Counted from the first letter of the stretch, positions 51,305-59,986 are shown. The stretch is DNA of 64,000 nt from Acidimicrobiia bacterium (GCA_022819505.1 JAJEHD010000003.1:62001-126000); one strand, 5' to 3'. Notes: a model not told the origin generated them from the letters alone. Numbers and translations are program-made.

Positions 51305-51795
51305 CGGTCGCCGTCCCTCGAGGGCTGGCCCGTCGAGTCACGAGCCGCGACGGTCGTGGCCACCCGCTCGATGGCCGCGATCACGCCGTTGTAGCCGGTG
51401 CAGCGGCAGAAGTTCCCGCCGAGAGCGTGCCTCACGTCCACGGGGTCGCCGCAATCGATGCCGGCAATCAGCTGCTGGGCCCGAACAACGATGCCGGGAG
51501 TGCAGTACCCGCACTGCAGGCCTCCGAGGTCGGCGAGTGCCTCCCGCAGTGCCGAGGCGTCCGGCGCGATGCCCTCCACGGTGCGCACCGGCTCCGTCAC
51601 TCGAGCTGAGAGCACCAGGCACGACGGGACGGCCCGGTCGCCGACCAGCACTGTGCACGCGCCGCAGTCGCCGCGACCGCAGGCCTCCTTGGTGCCGGTC
51701 AGGCCCAGGTGGTCGCGCAGCACGTCGACCAGCCGGGTCGTCGGCGGTACTTCCAGCTTCACCCGCTCGCCGTTGACAACGAGACGGACGGTCAC
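51301..51795 (-). CDS. Mo-hydroxylase [2Fe-2S] small subunit
   Basis: The GTG at 51795 gives 164 aa. Two clusters are evident: a plant-ferredoxin type (Cys39, Cys44, Cys47 in CGRGDCGAC, and Cys59) and the helical one (CGYCTPG and CRCTGY). It transfers electrons from the molybdenum centre to FAD. It overlaps the fused large/medium subunit gene by 4 nt, and its start codon overlaps the stop of the 46-aa upstream reading frame, so the three are probably translated together. Confidence 0.93.
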   Translation of the reverse strand: MTVRLVVNGERVKLEVPPTTRLVDVLRDHLGLTGTKEACGRGDCGACTVLVGDRAVPSCLVLSARVTEPVRTVEGIAPDASALREALADLGGLQCGYCTPGIVVRAQQLIAGIDCGDPVDVRHALGGNFCRCTGYNGVIAAIERVATTVAARDSTGQPSRDGDR

Positions 51796-51932
51796 GCCCC
51801 CGCGGCCTCCTCGGCGGCCCGGTAATGCTCCTCGTCGGTGTAGCACGCCGGTGGCAGGCCGACCGCGACGTCCACGGGCCGGGCCGCGGGCTCGATGTCC
51901 TCTAGCGGGACCGGGCTGCGTAGCGAAGCCAT
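51792..51932 (-). CDS. 46-aa leader frame resembling a Rieske-oxygenase N-terminus
   Basis: ATG 51932 has a strong CTAGGAGGCGCGG ribosome site, and the frame ends by overlapping the GTG start of the small subunit. The peptide's second half (GLPPACYTDEEHYRAAEEAA) resembles the first 45 residues of ring-hydroxylating Rieske oxygenase alpha subunits, which begin with a LP-x-x-x-YTD-x-E segment. It breaks off before the Rieske cysteines. It could be a relic of a truncated oxygenase or a short leader that only drives translation of the small subunit. Resemblance is by eye only. Confidence 0.45.
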   Translation of the reverse strand: MASLRSPVPLEDIEPAARPVDVAVGLPPACYTDEEHYRAAEEAAGA

Positions 51933-52052
51933 CCGCGCCTCCTAGAGGTTTGCGGGAGGCCACGTTAGCGCGCTGCGCACAACCATCCGGAAGGGGACCG
52001 GCAGCGGCTGCGCCCGGCAGGACATCGGCACGGCAGCAATGCTATGGTCGTC

Positions 52053-52066
52053 GCCTGTATACAGGC
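52053..52066. promoter_or_regulatory. 14-bp perfect palindrome GCCTGTATACAGGC between divergent operons
   Basis: It lies in the 182-bp region between the Mo-hydroxylase operon (minus) and the BMP-family importer operon (plus), 48 nt upstream of the latter's ATG. The TGTATACA core is typical of FadR/GntR-family operators. It probably controls one or both operons; the regulator is not encoded nearby. Confidence 0.55.
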
Positions 52067-52114
52067 CTCGGGGCGTAGTCGCCGGGGCGCGAACGGTTCC
52101 ACACGGGAGGGGAC

Positions 52115-53551
52115 ATGAGACGAAACTCGTTCAGATGGCTCGCAGCCATGGTTGCTGTGTTCGCACTGGTAGCGGCCGCCTGTGGCGGCGACGACGAACC
52201 GGCGACGACGGTGGCGCAGCCGGACACCGGAGCCTCGCAGGCCGAGATCGACGCCGCGCAGGCGGCCGCGGACGAGGCCCGCGCCGCCGCCGAGGAGGCC
52301 GAAGCCAGACTGGCCGCCGCGCAGGCGGCCGCGGACGAGGCGAGCGCGGAACAGCAGGCCGAGGCGCAGGCGGCGCTGGAGGCGGCCGAGGCTGAGGCTG
52401 AGGCAGCCCGGGCTGAGGCGGCTGCGGCTGCCGCGGACGCTGAGGCGGCCCAGGCCGAGGCGGCTGAGGCTGGTGCGGCTGCGGCTGAGGCTGAGGCTGC
52501 GTTGGCCGAGCTGATAGCCGAGGGTGACATAGAGACGGCCGCGACCATCGACCTCGACGCCAACGGCGACGGCAGGATAATCCTCGGCGTGGCCGCTGCC
52601 GGACCCCGCGACGACGGCGCCTACTACCAGGCGCTGGTCGATGCGGCTGAGCAGATCTCGGCGGCGCAGGGCTGGGAGGAGCCGATCGTCATCGACAACA
52701 TCGAGCCCGCCGTGGCCGCCACCGAGTTGGAGAACCTGGCCGCGCAGGGCGTCGACATCATCGCCGTCGGCGCGGGGGAGATCTCCGATCCACTGCCCGA
52801 CCTGGTCGAGCAGTTCCCCGACATCTTCTGGTACTGCAACTGCGGCACCGGGTTCCCGCAGATGGACGGCGTGGCCCTCAGCACCAACGACGGTGCCGAG
52901 ATCGAGTACGTGGTCGGCGTGGCTGCCGGTCTGCTCCTGCAGGAGCATGGTGGCGACACCGCGTACATGATCGGCTGCTGCGACCTCGGCTTCGAGGTCG
53001 AGACCGAGTTGGCGATGCGGCTCGGCATGAAGGCCGTGGACCCCAGCTACGACGTGGTCTACACCCCGACCGGGAACTTCCCGTTCGACTTCGACAACGT
53101 GGCCGGAGCAACCGAGGCGTTCAACGTCGCCCTCGACGCGGGCATGGACCTCCTCTACCCGTACCTGGGCGGTGCCCACGAGCCTCTCGTCCAGCTGGCC
53201 AACGAGCACGGCATCCCGGTGACGAGCGCGGGCGCTTCCGACGTGTGCTCCCGGACCGATCTGACCTGGGAGATGGCCGCGCTGTTCGACGGCGGCGACT
53301 TCGCCCGGGCGGTGTTCCCCCTCATCGTGTCGGGAGATTTCGTCGAGGGCAGCATCTACAAGTTCGCGGTCGGCCGGGATCCGGAGGTCGGCGCGCTGAT
53401 CTGCAATCCCACGGCGGAGCAGAAGGACCTGCTCGACCAGGCCCACGCCGACGTGTGGAACGGCTACTGCCTGGCCGAGTTCGACACCATCCGGGCCATC
53501 GCCTACGGCGGCGCCGACCTCGAGGCTCCGCTGGTCTGCTCGGACGCCTGA
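52115..53551 (+). CDS. BMP-family (PnrA-like) substrate-binding lipoprotein with Ala/Glu coiled coil
   Basis: 478 aa. Signal and lipobox LVAAAC (Cys about 23), then an unusually long Ala/Glu/Asp-rich low-complexity coiled-coil stretch (about residues 40-137), then the BMP domain (ILGVAAAGPRDDGAYYQALV and AAQGVDIIAVGAGEI). The domain binds nucleosides or purines in characterised members; the ligand here is unproven. Several internal cysteines (YCNCG, GCCD) are notable for an exported protein. Downstream on the same strand lie an ATPase and two permeases, forming a full importer. The stalk could hold the binding domain away from the membrane. Confidence 0.9.
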   Translation: MRRNSFRWLAAMVAVFALVAAACGGDDEPATTVAQPDTGASQAEIDAAQAAADEARAAAEEAEARLAAAQAAADEASAEQQAEAQAALEAAEAEAEAARAEAAAAAADAEAAQAEAAEAGAAAAEAEAALAELIAEGDIETAATIDLDANGDGRIILGVAAAGPRDDGAYYQALVDAAEQISAAQGWEEPIVIDNIEPAVAATELENLAAQGVDIIAVGAGEISDPLPDLVEQFPDIFWYCNCGTGFPQMDGVALSTNDGAEIEYVVGVAAGLLLQEHGGDTAYMIGCCDLGFEVETELAMRLGMKAVDPSYDVVYTPTGNFPFDFDNVAGATEAFNVALDAGMDLLYPYLGGAHEPLVQLANEHGIPVTSAGASDVCSRTDLTWEMAALFDGGDFARAVFPLIVSGDFVEGSIYKFAVGRDPEVGALICNPTAEQKDLLDQAHADVWNGYCLAEFDTIRAIAYGGADLEAPLVCSDA

Positions 53552-53589
53552 GCGCTGCGTAGGGGCAGCTAGACCCGAGAGACCGACAT

Positions 53590-55224
53590 ATGGCTGATCA
53601 GCGGACGGCGGGGACGGAGGTCCCCGCCGTCCGGCTCACCTCGATCTCCAAGTCGTTCGGGGCCATCGTGGCCTGTGACCGCGTGGACCTGACGCTTCAC
53701 CGCGGCCGGATCCACGGCATCCTCGGAGAGAACGGCGCGGGCAAATCCACGCTGATGAAGGTGCTGATCGGTCTGGTGCTTCCCGATGGCGGCACCATCG
53801 AAGTGGACGGCGAACGGTGCCAGATCCGCGATCCCCACGATGCCTCGATCCGCGGCATCGGCATGGTCCACCAGCACTTCAGCCTGGTGGAGCCGCTCAC
53901 GGTGTGGGAGAACGTGATGCTGGGCGACACCGGCCGGTTCGACGCGCCCGCGGCCCGGCGCCGCGTGGCTGAGATCAGCGAGCACTACGGCCTTGGCGTG
54001 GATGCAGACGCCAAGGTAGGCGACCTCTCGGCCGGGGTCCGCCAGCGGGTGGAGATCATCAAGTGCCTGCGCCGCGATCCCAGCATCCTGATCTTCGACG
54101 AGCCCACCTCGGTGCTCACCCCGGGCGAGTCCGAGCGGCTGTTCGACGTTCTGCGCCAGGCGGTGCGGGAGGAGAACCGGGCGGTGGCGCTGGTGAGCCA
54201 CAAACTCGATGAGATCCTCCACGCCACCGACGAGGTCACGATCATGCGGGCCGGGTCCGTGGTGCGACGGATGGAGACATCCGACGCCGATGCACCCATG
54301 CTGGCCAGGGCGATGGTCGGCCGGGAGGTGTCGCTCCGATCGGAGGCGTCGGCCCTGGGCCTCATCGAGACGGTCGCGGCCGGCGCGGGCGATGACGACG
54401 GTGAGGACTCCCGGGACGGGGAACATGAGGGCGCCGGCGGCGATTCCGTCCCGCGAGTGCCCGCACTCCGTCTCCGCGACGTTGTGGCCCGGGGTCCCGA
54501 CGGACGAGTCTCCCTCGACGGCCTCAGTGTCGACGTGTTCGACTCCGAGATCGTCGGAGTGGCCGGCGTTGAGGGCAACGGCCAGGCCGCGTTGACCGAC
54601 CTGCTGTCGAGCCTGCTGCCCGCCGAAGCGGGCTCGGTCGAGGTGGACGGCGTCAGGGTCGAGCCGGGAAGTCCGGGCGCCATGTCCTCCGCGGGGGTCG
54701 CCGTCATCCCCGAGGACCGCCACGCCTCGGGCTGCGTGCTCGACATGTCGGTGGCTGAGAACCTCTTCCTGGTGGACATCGAGCGGATCGCCAAGCGCGG
54801 GATCTACGACCCGGCCGTGATGCGGCGAGACGCGGCCGTGCTCATCGAGAACTTCGACATCCACACTGCCGGTCCGGACGCCCCCTTCTGGTCGCTCTCG
54901 GGCGGCAACCAGCAGAGGGTGGTGCTGGCCCGGGAGTTGAGCTACTCGCCCAAGGTGCTGGTGGCGGCCCAGCCCACCCGGGGTCTTGACGTCGGTGCCA
55001 TCGAATGGATGACCAACCGTCTCCGCCAGGTAGCCGACAGCGGTGTGGGTGTTCTGCTCATCTCGAACGAACTGGAGGAGATCCTGCAACTGTCCGACCG
55101 CGTCGTGGCGCTGTTCCGGGGCCGCATCATCGGCGAGATGGACCGAGCCGATGTGGACCTCGAGGAACTGGGCCTCCTGCTGGGCGGCGCAGGTGCCGAA
55201 GCTGGTGCTGAGGCAGCCGCCTAA
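53590..55224 (+). CDS. ABC importer ATPase with two nucleotide-binding domains (BMP/ribose-type)
   Basis: 544 aa with tandem ATPase domains. Domain 1: Walker A GENGAGKST, signature LSAGVRQR, Walker B ILIFDEPTSVL. Domain 2 has a degenerate Walker A (GVEGNGQAAL) and Walker B (LVAAQPTRGLDV) with signature LSGGNQQR, the normal pattern for the RbsA/BmpB type. A Gly/Asp-rich linker separates the two (about 262-280). It is 38 nt behind the binding protein and 18 nt before the first permease. It powers import of a nucleoside-like substrate. Confidence 0.93.
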   Translation: MADQRTAGTEVPAVRLTSISKSFGAIVACDRVDLTLHRGRIHGILGENGAGKSTLMKVLIGLVLPDGGTIEVDGERCQIRDPHDASIRGIGMVHQHFSLVEPLTVWENVMLGDTGRFDAPAARRRVAEISEHYGLGVDADAKVGDLSAGVRQRVEIIKCLRRDPSILIFDEPTSVLTPGESERLFDVLRQAVREENRAVALVSHKLDEILHATDEVTIMRAGSVVRRMETSDADAPMLARAMVGREVSLRSEASALGLIETVAAGAGDDDGEDSRDGEHEGAGGDSVPRVPALRLRDVVARGPDGRVSLDGLSVDVFDSEIVGVAGVEGNGQAALTDLLSSLLPAEAGSVEVDGVRVEPGSPGAMSSAGVAVIPEDRHASGCVLDMSVAENLFLVDIERIAKRGIYDPAVMRRDAAVLIENFDIHTAGPDAPFWSLSGGNQQRVVLARELSYSPKVLVAAQPTRGLDVGAIEWMTNRLRQVADSGVGVLLISNELEEILQLSDRVVALFRGRIIGEMDRADVDLEELGLLLGGAGAEAGAEAAA

Positions 55225-55242
55225 CCGGGACGCGACGGCCGG

Positions 55243-56382
55243 ATGAGCGACCAGCAGACGTCGCAGGCGGCCGCCGGGGGGTCGGCGACCGCCCCCTCGC
55301 GGCTCCGCGAAGCGGCCGTGGCCGCGGCCATGTACCTCGGATGCATCGTCGTCGCCCTCTTCGCCTCGGCACTGATCGTGTGGGCCACCGGAGGGTCGTG
55401 GCAGGCGGTCTTCTCGGCGCTGCTCGACGGCAGCCTGCGGGCCCCGGGCCGCTGGGGAGAGACCATCGGCATCGCCATCCCCCTCGTGGTGGTGGCGCTT
55501 GGAACCGCCATCAACGGTCGGGCCGGCGTGGTCAACATCGGCCAGGAGGGCCAGGTGATGATGGGCACCGCCTTCGCCACCTACGTCGGCGTGCGCCTGG
55601 GCGGCCCGGGTCCGGTGGTGATCGTCTGCCTGCTCATCGTGGGGGCTCTCGCCGGGGCCATGTGGGCTGGCATCGCCAGCTGGCTCCTGTACTGGCGGCG
55701 GGTGCCGGAGGTGCTCACCACTCTGCTGCTCATAACGGTGGCGTCCCAGGCGACCGGCTACGCCCTGAAGGTCGACTGGCTGCTGCTGGCCCCGTTCCGG
55801 GCGGACCGCTCGGTTCGCAACCAAGTGAGCGAACAGCTCGAAGCGGACACCCGGCTGCCCCTCATAGACATCTGGGGCAACGACTTCCCGATCAGCGCCT
55901 TCGCGGTGGTGCTGATGGCCGTGATCGTGTTCCTGCTGTTCAAGCGCAGCGTCTGGGGCTTCCGCATGAGGATGCTGGGCCGCAACGCCCGCACCGCCCA
56001 GCGCGCCGGCGTGTCCACCGTCAAGTACGGCACCACCGCCATGCTGATCTCCGGCGCGTGCGCCGGTCTGGCCGGTGCCCTGATGCTCTCCGGCGGAGAC
56101 TTCGGCAACTACCGGTTCACACCCGGCTTCGCCAACAACATCGGATGGGAGGGTCTCCTGGTGGCCCTGGTGGCTCGCTCCCACCCGGTCGGCATCGTGG
56201 TCGTGGCTTTCAGCTTCGCCGGGTTGCGAGCCGGCTCGGGCTTCCTGGCCGCCACCGGGGTGGAGCGCGAGATCTCCCAGGTGGTGCTGGCCCTGCTGGT
56301 GCTGGCCCTGCTGGTACCTCCGGCGATCCTCTTCATCCGCGAGCGCCGCCGCGCGCTGTCGGCCACCAGAGACAGGACCTGA
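55243..56382 (+). CDS. ABC importer permease 1 (BMP/nucleoside-type)
   Basis: 379 aa with about 8-9 transmembrane helices. It belongs to the BPD_transp_2 group (GRAGVVNIGQEGQVMMG, FRMRMLGRNARTAQRAGVS and GLLVALVARSHPVGI are typical), as in the nucleoside/BMP transporters. It starts 18 nt after the ATPase gene and ends 3 nt before permease 2; the two permeases should form a heterodimer. Confidence 0.92.
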   Translation: MSDQQTSQAAAGGSATAPSRLREAAVAAAMYLGCIVVALFASALIVWATGGSWQAVFSALLDGSLRAPGRWGETIGIAIPLVVVALGTAINGRAGVVNIGQEGQVMMGTAFATYVGVRLGGPGPVVIVCLLIVGALAGAMWAGIASWLLYWRRVPEVLTTLLLITVASQATGYALKVDWLLLAPFRADRSVRNQVSEQLEADTRLPLIDIWGNDFPISAFAVVLMAVIVFLLFKRSVWGFRMRMLGRNARTAQRAGVSTVKYGTTAMLISGACAGLAGALMLSGGDFGNYRFTPGFANNIGWEGLLVALVARSHPVGIVVVAFSFAGLRAGSGFLAATGVEREISQVVLALLVLALLVPPAILFIRERRRALSATRDRT

Positions 56383-56385
56383 GCC

Positions 56386-57321
56386 ATGGGCGGCTTCTTC
56401 ACCGCGATCGGCGATGTGGTCACCAACGAGGTGACCTATTCGGGGGCCATGCGGTTCGCCGCGCTGCTGGCCTTCGCGGCCATCGGCGAGACGATCGCCG
56501 AGAAGGCGGGCACGCTCAACATCTCGCTGGAGGGGATGCTGCTGGGCGGTGCCTTCGCCGGGGCGCTGGGCATGCACCTGACCGAATCGGTGACCGTGGG
56601 ACTGGTCTTCGCCACCGTAATCGGGACCGTGGTGGCGTCGGTGCAGGCCAACATGAGCCACCGGCTCACCGCCAACCAGTTCGTGGTCGGACTGGCCCTC
56701 AACACTCTGGTGCTCGGCATCGCCAGCTTCCTGAACACCAGCATCCAACCGGTGTCGAAGGCCGCCCACCGCTTCAAGATCCCGGGTGTGGCGGAGATCC
56801 CGCTGATCGGCGACGCCTTCTTCAACCAGCCGTGGCCCCTGTACCTGGTGTACCCGATGATCCCGGCCGCATGGTGGCTGCTGTACCGCACCCGCTGGGG
56901 CCTGGAAGTGCGGGCCGTCGGCGAGAACCCGCAGTCGGCCGACGTGTCGGGCATCGACGTGAACAAGCGCCGCCGGCAGTCCATCTACATCGCCGGGCTC
57001 ACCTCGGGACTGGGCGGCGGCTACCTGGTGCTGGGCCAGATCGGACGCTTCGAGGACGCGGTCGTGGGGGGTCAGGGGTTCATCGCCATCGCGGCGGTGA
57101 TCTTCGGCGGATGGACTATGCGGGGCGTGATCGGCGGGTGCCTGCTGTTCGGCACGGTCAATTCGTTCCGGCTGACGCTGCCCACCGTGGGCCACGAACT
57201 CAACTCCGAGTTGCTGTCGGCCGCGCCGTTCGTGGTGACCATCGTCACGGTGACCTTCTTCGCCCACCGCACCCGCGAGCCCCGGGCCCTGGCCCAGCCC
57301 TTCGTCCGCGGCCTCACCTGA
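56386..57321 (+). CDS. ABC importer permease 2 (BMP/nucleoside-type)
   Basis: 311 aa with about 8 hydrophobic helices and BPD_transp_2 features (EKAGTLNISLEGMLLGGAF, LEVRAVGENPQSADVSGI, GQGFIAIAAVIFGGW). It completes the importer with the preceding permease, ATPase and lipoprotein. The next gene, a 2-oxoglutarate oxygenase, begins 10 nt later, so the importer and oxygenase are likely one transcript. Confidence 0.92.
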   Translation: MGGFFTAIGDVVTNEVTYSGAMRFAALLAFAAIGETIAEKAGTLNISLEGMLLGGAFAGALGMHLTESVTVGLVFATVIGTVVASVQANMSHRLTANQFVVGLALNTLVLGIASFLNTSIQPVSKAAHRFKIPGVAEIPLIGDAFFNQPWPLYLVYPMIPAAWWLLYRTRWGLEVRAVGENPQSADVSGIDVNKRRRQSIYIAGLTSGLGGGYLVLGQIGRFEDAVVGGQGFIAIAAVIFGGWTMRGVIGGCLLFGTVNSFRLTLPTVGHELNSELLSAAPFVVTIVTVTFFAHRTREPRALAQPFVRGLT

Positions 57322-57331
57322 GAGGGCGTAC

Positions 57332-58336
57332 GTGGTCGCGGCCGCATCCTCGGTCCCCACCGTCGACATCTCCGGCGCCCTGACCGGCGACGCCGGCGCG
57401 ATGGAGGCCGCGGCCCGGGCGATCGACGACGCCTGCGTGGCCAGCGGTTTCTTCATCGTGGTGGGCCACGGCGTGCCGCCCGCCCTAGTGGACGAGACCA
57501 TGGACACGGCCCGCGGGTTCTTCCGGCTTCCGTTCGAGGAGAAGTCGAAGGTGGCTCCGCCCACGTTCGAGGACTACCGCGGTTTCCTGGGCCTGGACAC
57601 CACCTCACTGGCGGCCACCCTGGGCGACAACGAGACCCCACCGGACCTGTGCGAGTCCTTCAACGTCGGCCGCTTCGACGATCCCGATATCCGGGCCCGG
57701 GCCTACGTCGCCGGAGCGGAGGCCACGTTCTGCCCCAATCGGTGGCCCACCGAACCGGCAGGGCTGCGGCCGCAGTTCGAGCACTACTACGCCGTGCTGG
57801 AAAGGCTCTGCATGCAGATGCTGCCGCTCTTCGCCCGAGCCTTGGACCTTCCCGACGACTGGTTCGACGACAAGGTGCAGGATCACACCGCGCTGCTGCT
57901 GTTCAACTGGTACCCGCCGGTGGCCGGCGAGGCTCGTCCCGGTCAGTTGCGCCGCGGCGCTCACACCGACTACGGAGCGTTCACCATCGTCGCGGCCGAG
58001 CAGATCGGTGGCCTGCAGATCCGGTCGAACGGTGAGTGGGCCGACGTGCCGATGGTGCCGGACGGCTTCGTAGTGAATCTCGGAGACCTGATGGCCCGCT
58101 GGACCAACGACCGCTGGGTCTCGACCCTGCACCGGGTGGTCATCCCTGACGGAGACGACCGGGGCCGGGACCGGATGTCGGTGCCGTTCTTCTTCCAGCC
58201 GTCGTACCGGGCCGTCATAGAGACCATCCCGACCACCATCACGCCGGAGCGCCCGGCCCGCTACGAGCCGGTCGTGTCCGGCGAGTGGATCGCGGCCAAG
58301 TCGGCGTCCATGCTGGAGGACGACCAGGATTCCTGA
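57332..58336 (+). CDS. Fe(II)/2-oxoglutarate-dependent oxygenase (isopenicillin N synthase-like)
   Basis: 334 aa from GTG 57332. The N-terminal DIOX_N region has VDISGAL and GFFIVVGHGVPPALV, and the C-terminal jelly roll has the iron facial triad HTD (GAHTDYGAF) and a later His (STLHRVV), plus the 2-oxoglutarate-binding Arg (RMSVPFFFQPS). It hydroxylates or desaturates an organic substrate with Fe(II), O2 and 2-oxoglutarate. Co-operonic position with the nucleoside-type importer suggests it acts on the imported compound (inference). Confidence 0.92.
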   Translation: MVAAASSVPTVDISGALTGDAGAMEAAARAIDDACVASGFFIVVGHGVPPALVDETMDTARGFFRLPFEEKSKVAPPTFEDYRGFLGLDTTSLAATLGDNETPPDLCESFNVGRFDDPDIRARAYVAGAEATFCPNRWPTEPAGLRPQFEHYYAVLERLCMQMLPLFARALDLPDDWFDDKVQDHTALLLFNWYPPVAGEARPGQLRRGAHTDYGAFTIVAAEQIGGLQIRSNGEWADVPMVPDGFVVNLGDLMARWTNDRWVSTLHRVVIPDGDDRGRDRMSVPFFFQPSYRAVIETIPTTITPERPARYEPVVSGEWIAAKSASMLEDDQDS

Positions 58337-58361
58337 GGGGCGGGGTCGCTGGCTGGCGCTG

Positions 58362-58982
58362 TTGCTCGCCGCGGTGGTCATGGCACTGGGCGCGCTCGGG
58401 GTCCTGGCACTGGGCACGGCCTCCCTGCTCGACATCGGCCCGTTTGCTCCCCCCGAGACGCCTCGCGGGCTGGAGGTGGCTGACCGGCTGGGCGACTGCC
58501 GCGAGGCCGGTCTCGACAGGGGCGAGTCCTGTGATGCCGGGGCTGACATCACCGCAGTCAACCTCTGGCAACCCGACGAGGGAGCGCTGATGGTCGAACT
58601 GCAGCTCACCGAGCCACCGGACCTCGGTCCGGGTCTGGCATGGACGGCCGAGTTCTACGTCGAGGCCGCCAACGCCTTCACCGATGGCGGTGTGATTTGC
58701 CGCCTGACCAACGTCACCGATGGCGGCCGGCCCGTCTCGGAGGTTCGTTCCTACGCCCTCGACCCGAACACAGTGCCGAGACAGCAGGTCGAGGCGGGCG
58801 CCTGCGAGGGCAGCCTCAACGGGTCATCGGCCCGGTTCTCGGTCGATGTCGCCGGTCAGTCCGCCGACGAGCAGTTCCGGCTGATCGGACTGGTCCGGCT
58901 CGAATACCCCGACAGCCCCGATCGGCCCGGCTCCGATGATGACTTCCTGGTGCGGGCGACGCTGGCCGAACTCCAGGGCTGA
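58362..58982 (+). CDS. Exported/membrane-anchored protein of unknown function
   Basis: About 206 aa from TTG 58362 (in-frame ATG at 58380 possible). An N-terminal hydrophobic helix (LAAVVMALGALGVLALG) serves as signal or anchor; the remaining 170 residues are acidic and beta-rich with four Cys (DCREAG, SCDAG, ICRLTN, ACEGS), which may form disulfides outside the cell. No family recognised. It follows the 2-oxoglutarate oxygenase by 25 nt. Confidence 0.7.
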   Translation: MLAAVVMALGALGVLALGTASLLDIGPFAPPETPRGLEVADRLGDCREAGLDRGESCDAGADITAVNLWQPDEGALMVELQLTEPPDLGPGLAWTAEFYVEAANAFTDGGVICRLTNVTDGGRPVSEVRSYALDPNTVPRQQVEAGACEGSLNGSSARFSVDVAGQSADEQFRLIGLVRLEYPDSPDRPGSDDDFLVRATLAELQG

Positions 58983-59014
58983 GCGTCTCCGGGCCAGTCT
59001 GTAGGGTACCGCTC

Positions 59015-59929
59015 ATGGGTCTTGTGGAGCCGGCCCCACATCTGAGTGCGGAGGCACGGGAGTTCTTGAGGGACTACCGGGTGGTCGGCGCCGGGCTGGA
59101 CCTAGCCGACGCCGAGGCGGTGGGCGCAGCCCGCCGCGGATCCCTGGCCGGCTGGGTCGCCCACAACGAGGGACTGCCGGGTCCGTGGATCAGCCGTGCC
59201 TCGTCGGTCGCGGGCGTGCCGGTGGTGGCCTTCGCCACTGACGAGCACGTCCTGGACGCCGACGGGGTGATCGTGCACCTCCACGGCGGCGCGTTCGTGC
59301 TGGGCTCCCCGACCGCCAGCGCCGCTCTGGCCGTGGGGGTGGCCCAGCGCACGGGGCTGCCGGTGGTGTCGGTCGACTACCGCCTCGCTCCCGAGCATCC
59401 GTGCCCGGCCGCGACCACCGACATCGTGAGCGTCTGCCGCGGGCTGTCGGAGTCCCGGTCCGTAGCCGCGATCTTCGGTGAGTCTGCCGGCGCCAACCTC
59501 AGCCTGGCCGCGGCCGTCGCCCTGCGCGATGGCGGCGAGACGCTCCCCGTCCGGCTGGGGCTGCTGTCACCGTGGGTCGACATGACCTGTTCGGGCGACA
59601 CCTATCGTTCGCTGGTATCGGCCGATCCCGTGCTGGGCCCTCTCGATCCGCCCGCCTTCGCTGCCGCCTACACGGGCGCCGACCCATCCGATCCCAGAGC
59701 GTCCCCGCTGTTCGCCGATCTGACGACCCTGCCCCCGTCGCTCATCCAGACCGGCAGCCGCGAGATCCTGCTGTCGGACTCCTGCCGGCTGGAGGGCGCG
59801 CTCCGCCGTGCCGGCGTTGAGGTTGCGCTGCACGTTTGGGACGGCCTCTGGCACGGCTGGCAGCTCCAGTACCGCGTCCCGGAGGCTTGCCGGGCTCTTG
59901 ACGACCTGGCCGCGTTCCTCGCCGGTTGA
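59015..59929 (+). CDS. Alpha/beta hydrolase (hormone-sensitive lipase / esterase family)
   Basis: 304 aa with the HSL-type layout: oxyanion-hole motif HLHGGAFVLGSP (about residues 88-99), nucleophile elbow GESAGANLSLA, a Pro/Asp-rich acid region (ADPSDPRASPLF) and catalytic His in DGLWHGWQ near the C-terminus. It would hydrolyse a short-chain ester or amide. Its 3' terminal 93 bp is duplicated downstream at 60610-60702. Confidence 0.9.
   Translation: MGLVEPAPHLSAEAREFLRDYRVVGAGLDLADAEAVGAARRGSLAGWVAHNEGLPGPWISRASSVAGVPVVAFATDEHVLDADGVIVHLHGGAFVLGSPTASAALAVGVAQRTGLPVVSVDYRLAPEHPCPAATTDIVSVCRGLSESRSVAAIFGESAGANLSLAAAVALRDGGETLPVRLGLLSPWVDMTCSGDTYRSLVSADPVLGPLDPPAFAAAYTGADPSDPRASPLFADLTTLPPSLIQTGSREILLSDSCRLEGALRRAGVEVALHVWDGLWHGWQLQYRVPEACRALDDLAAFLAG
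59837..59929 (+). repeat. 3'-end of the hydrolase gene, copy 1 of a 93-bp direct repeat
   Basis: The sequence from the DGLWHGWQ codons through the stop codon is repeated at 60610-60702 with only a few mismatches, all near the 3' side. The two copies stand in direct orientation 773 bp apart and enclose the toxin-antitoxin pair. Confidence 0.9.
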
Positions 59930-59986
59930 GCGGTCGGCCGCCGCTAGTCAGTGAAGATGCCGGCGGACCTCCTGACCGTGTTCGAG

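Noticed and set aside
53569..57564. A 1331-codon open frame on the minus strand
   Set aside because: It is antisense to four well-supported ABC importer genes and is His/Gly/Arg-rich with no domain; long antisense frames are expected at this GC content.
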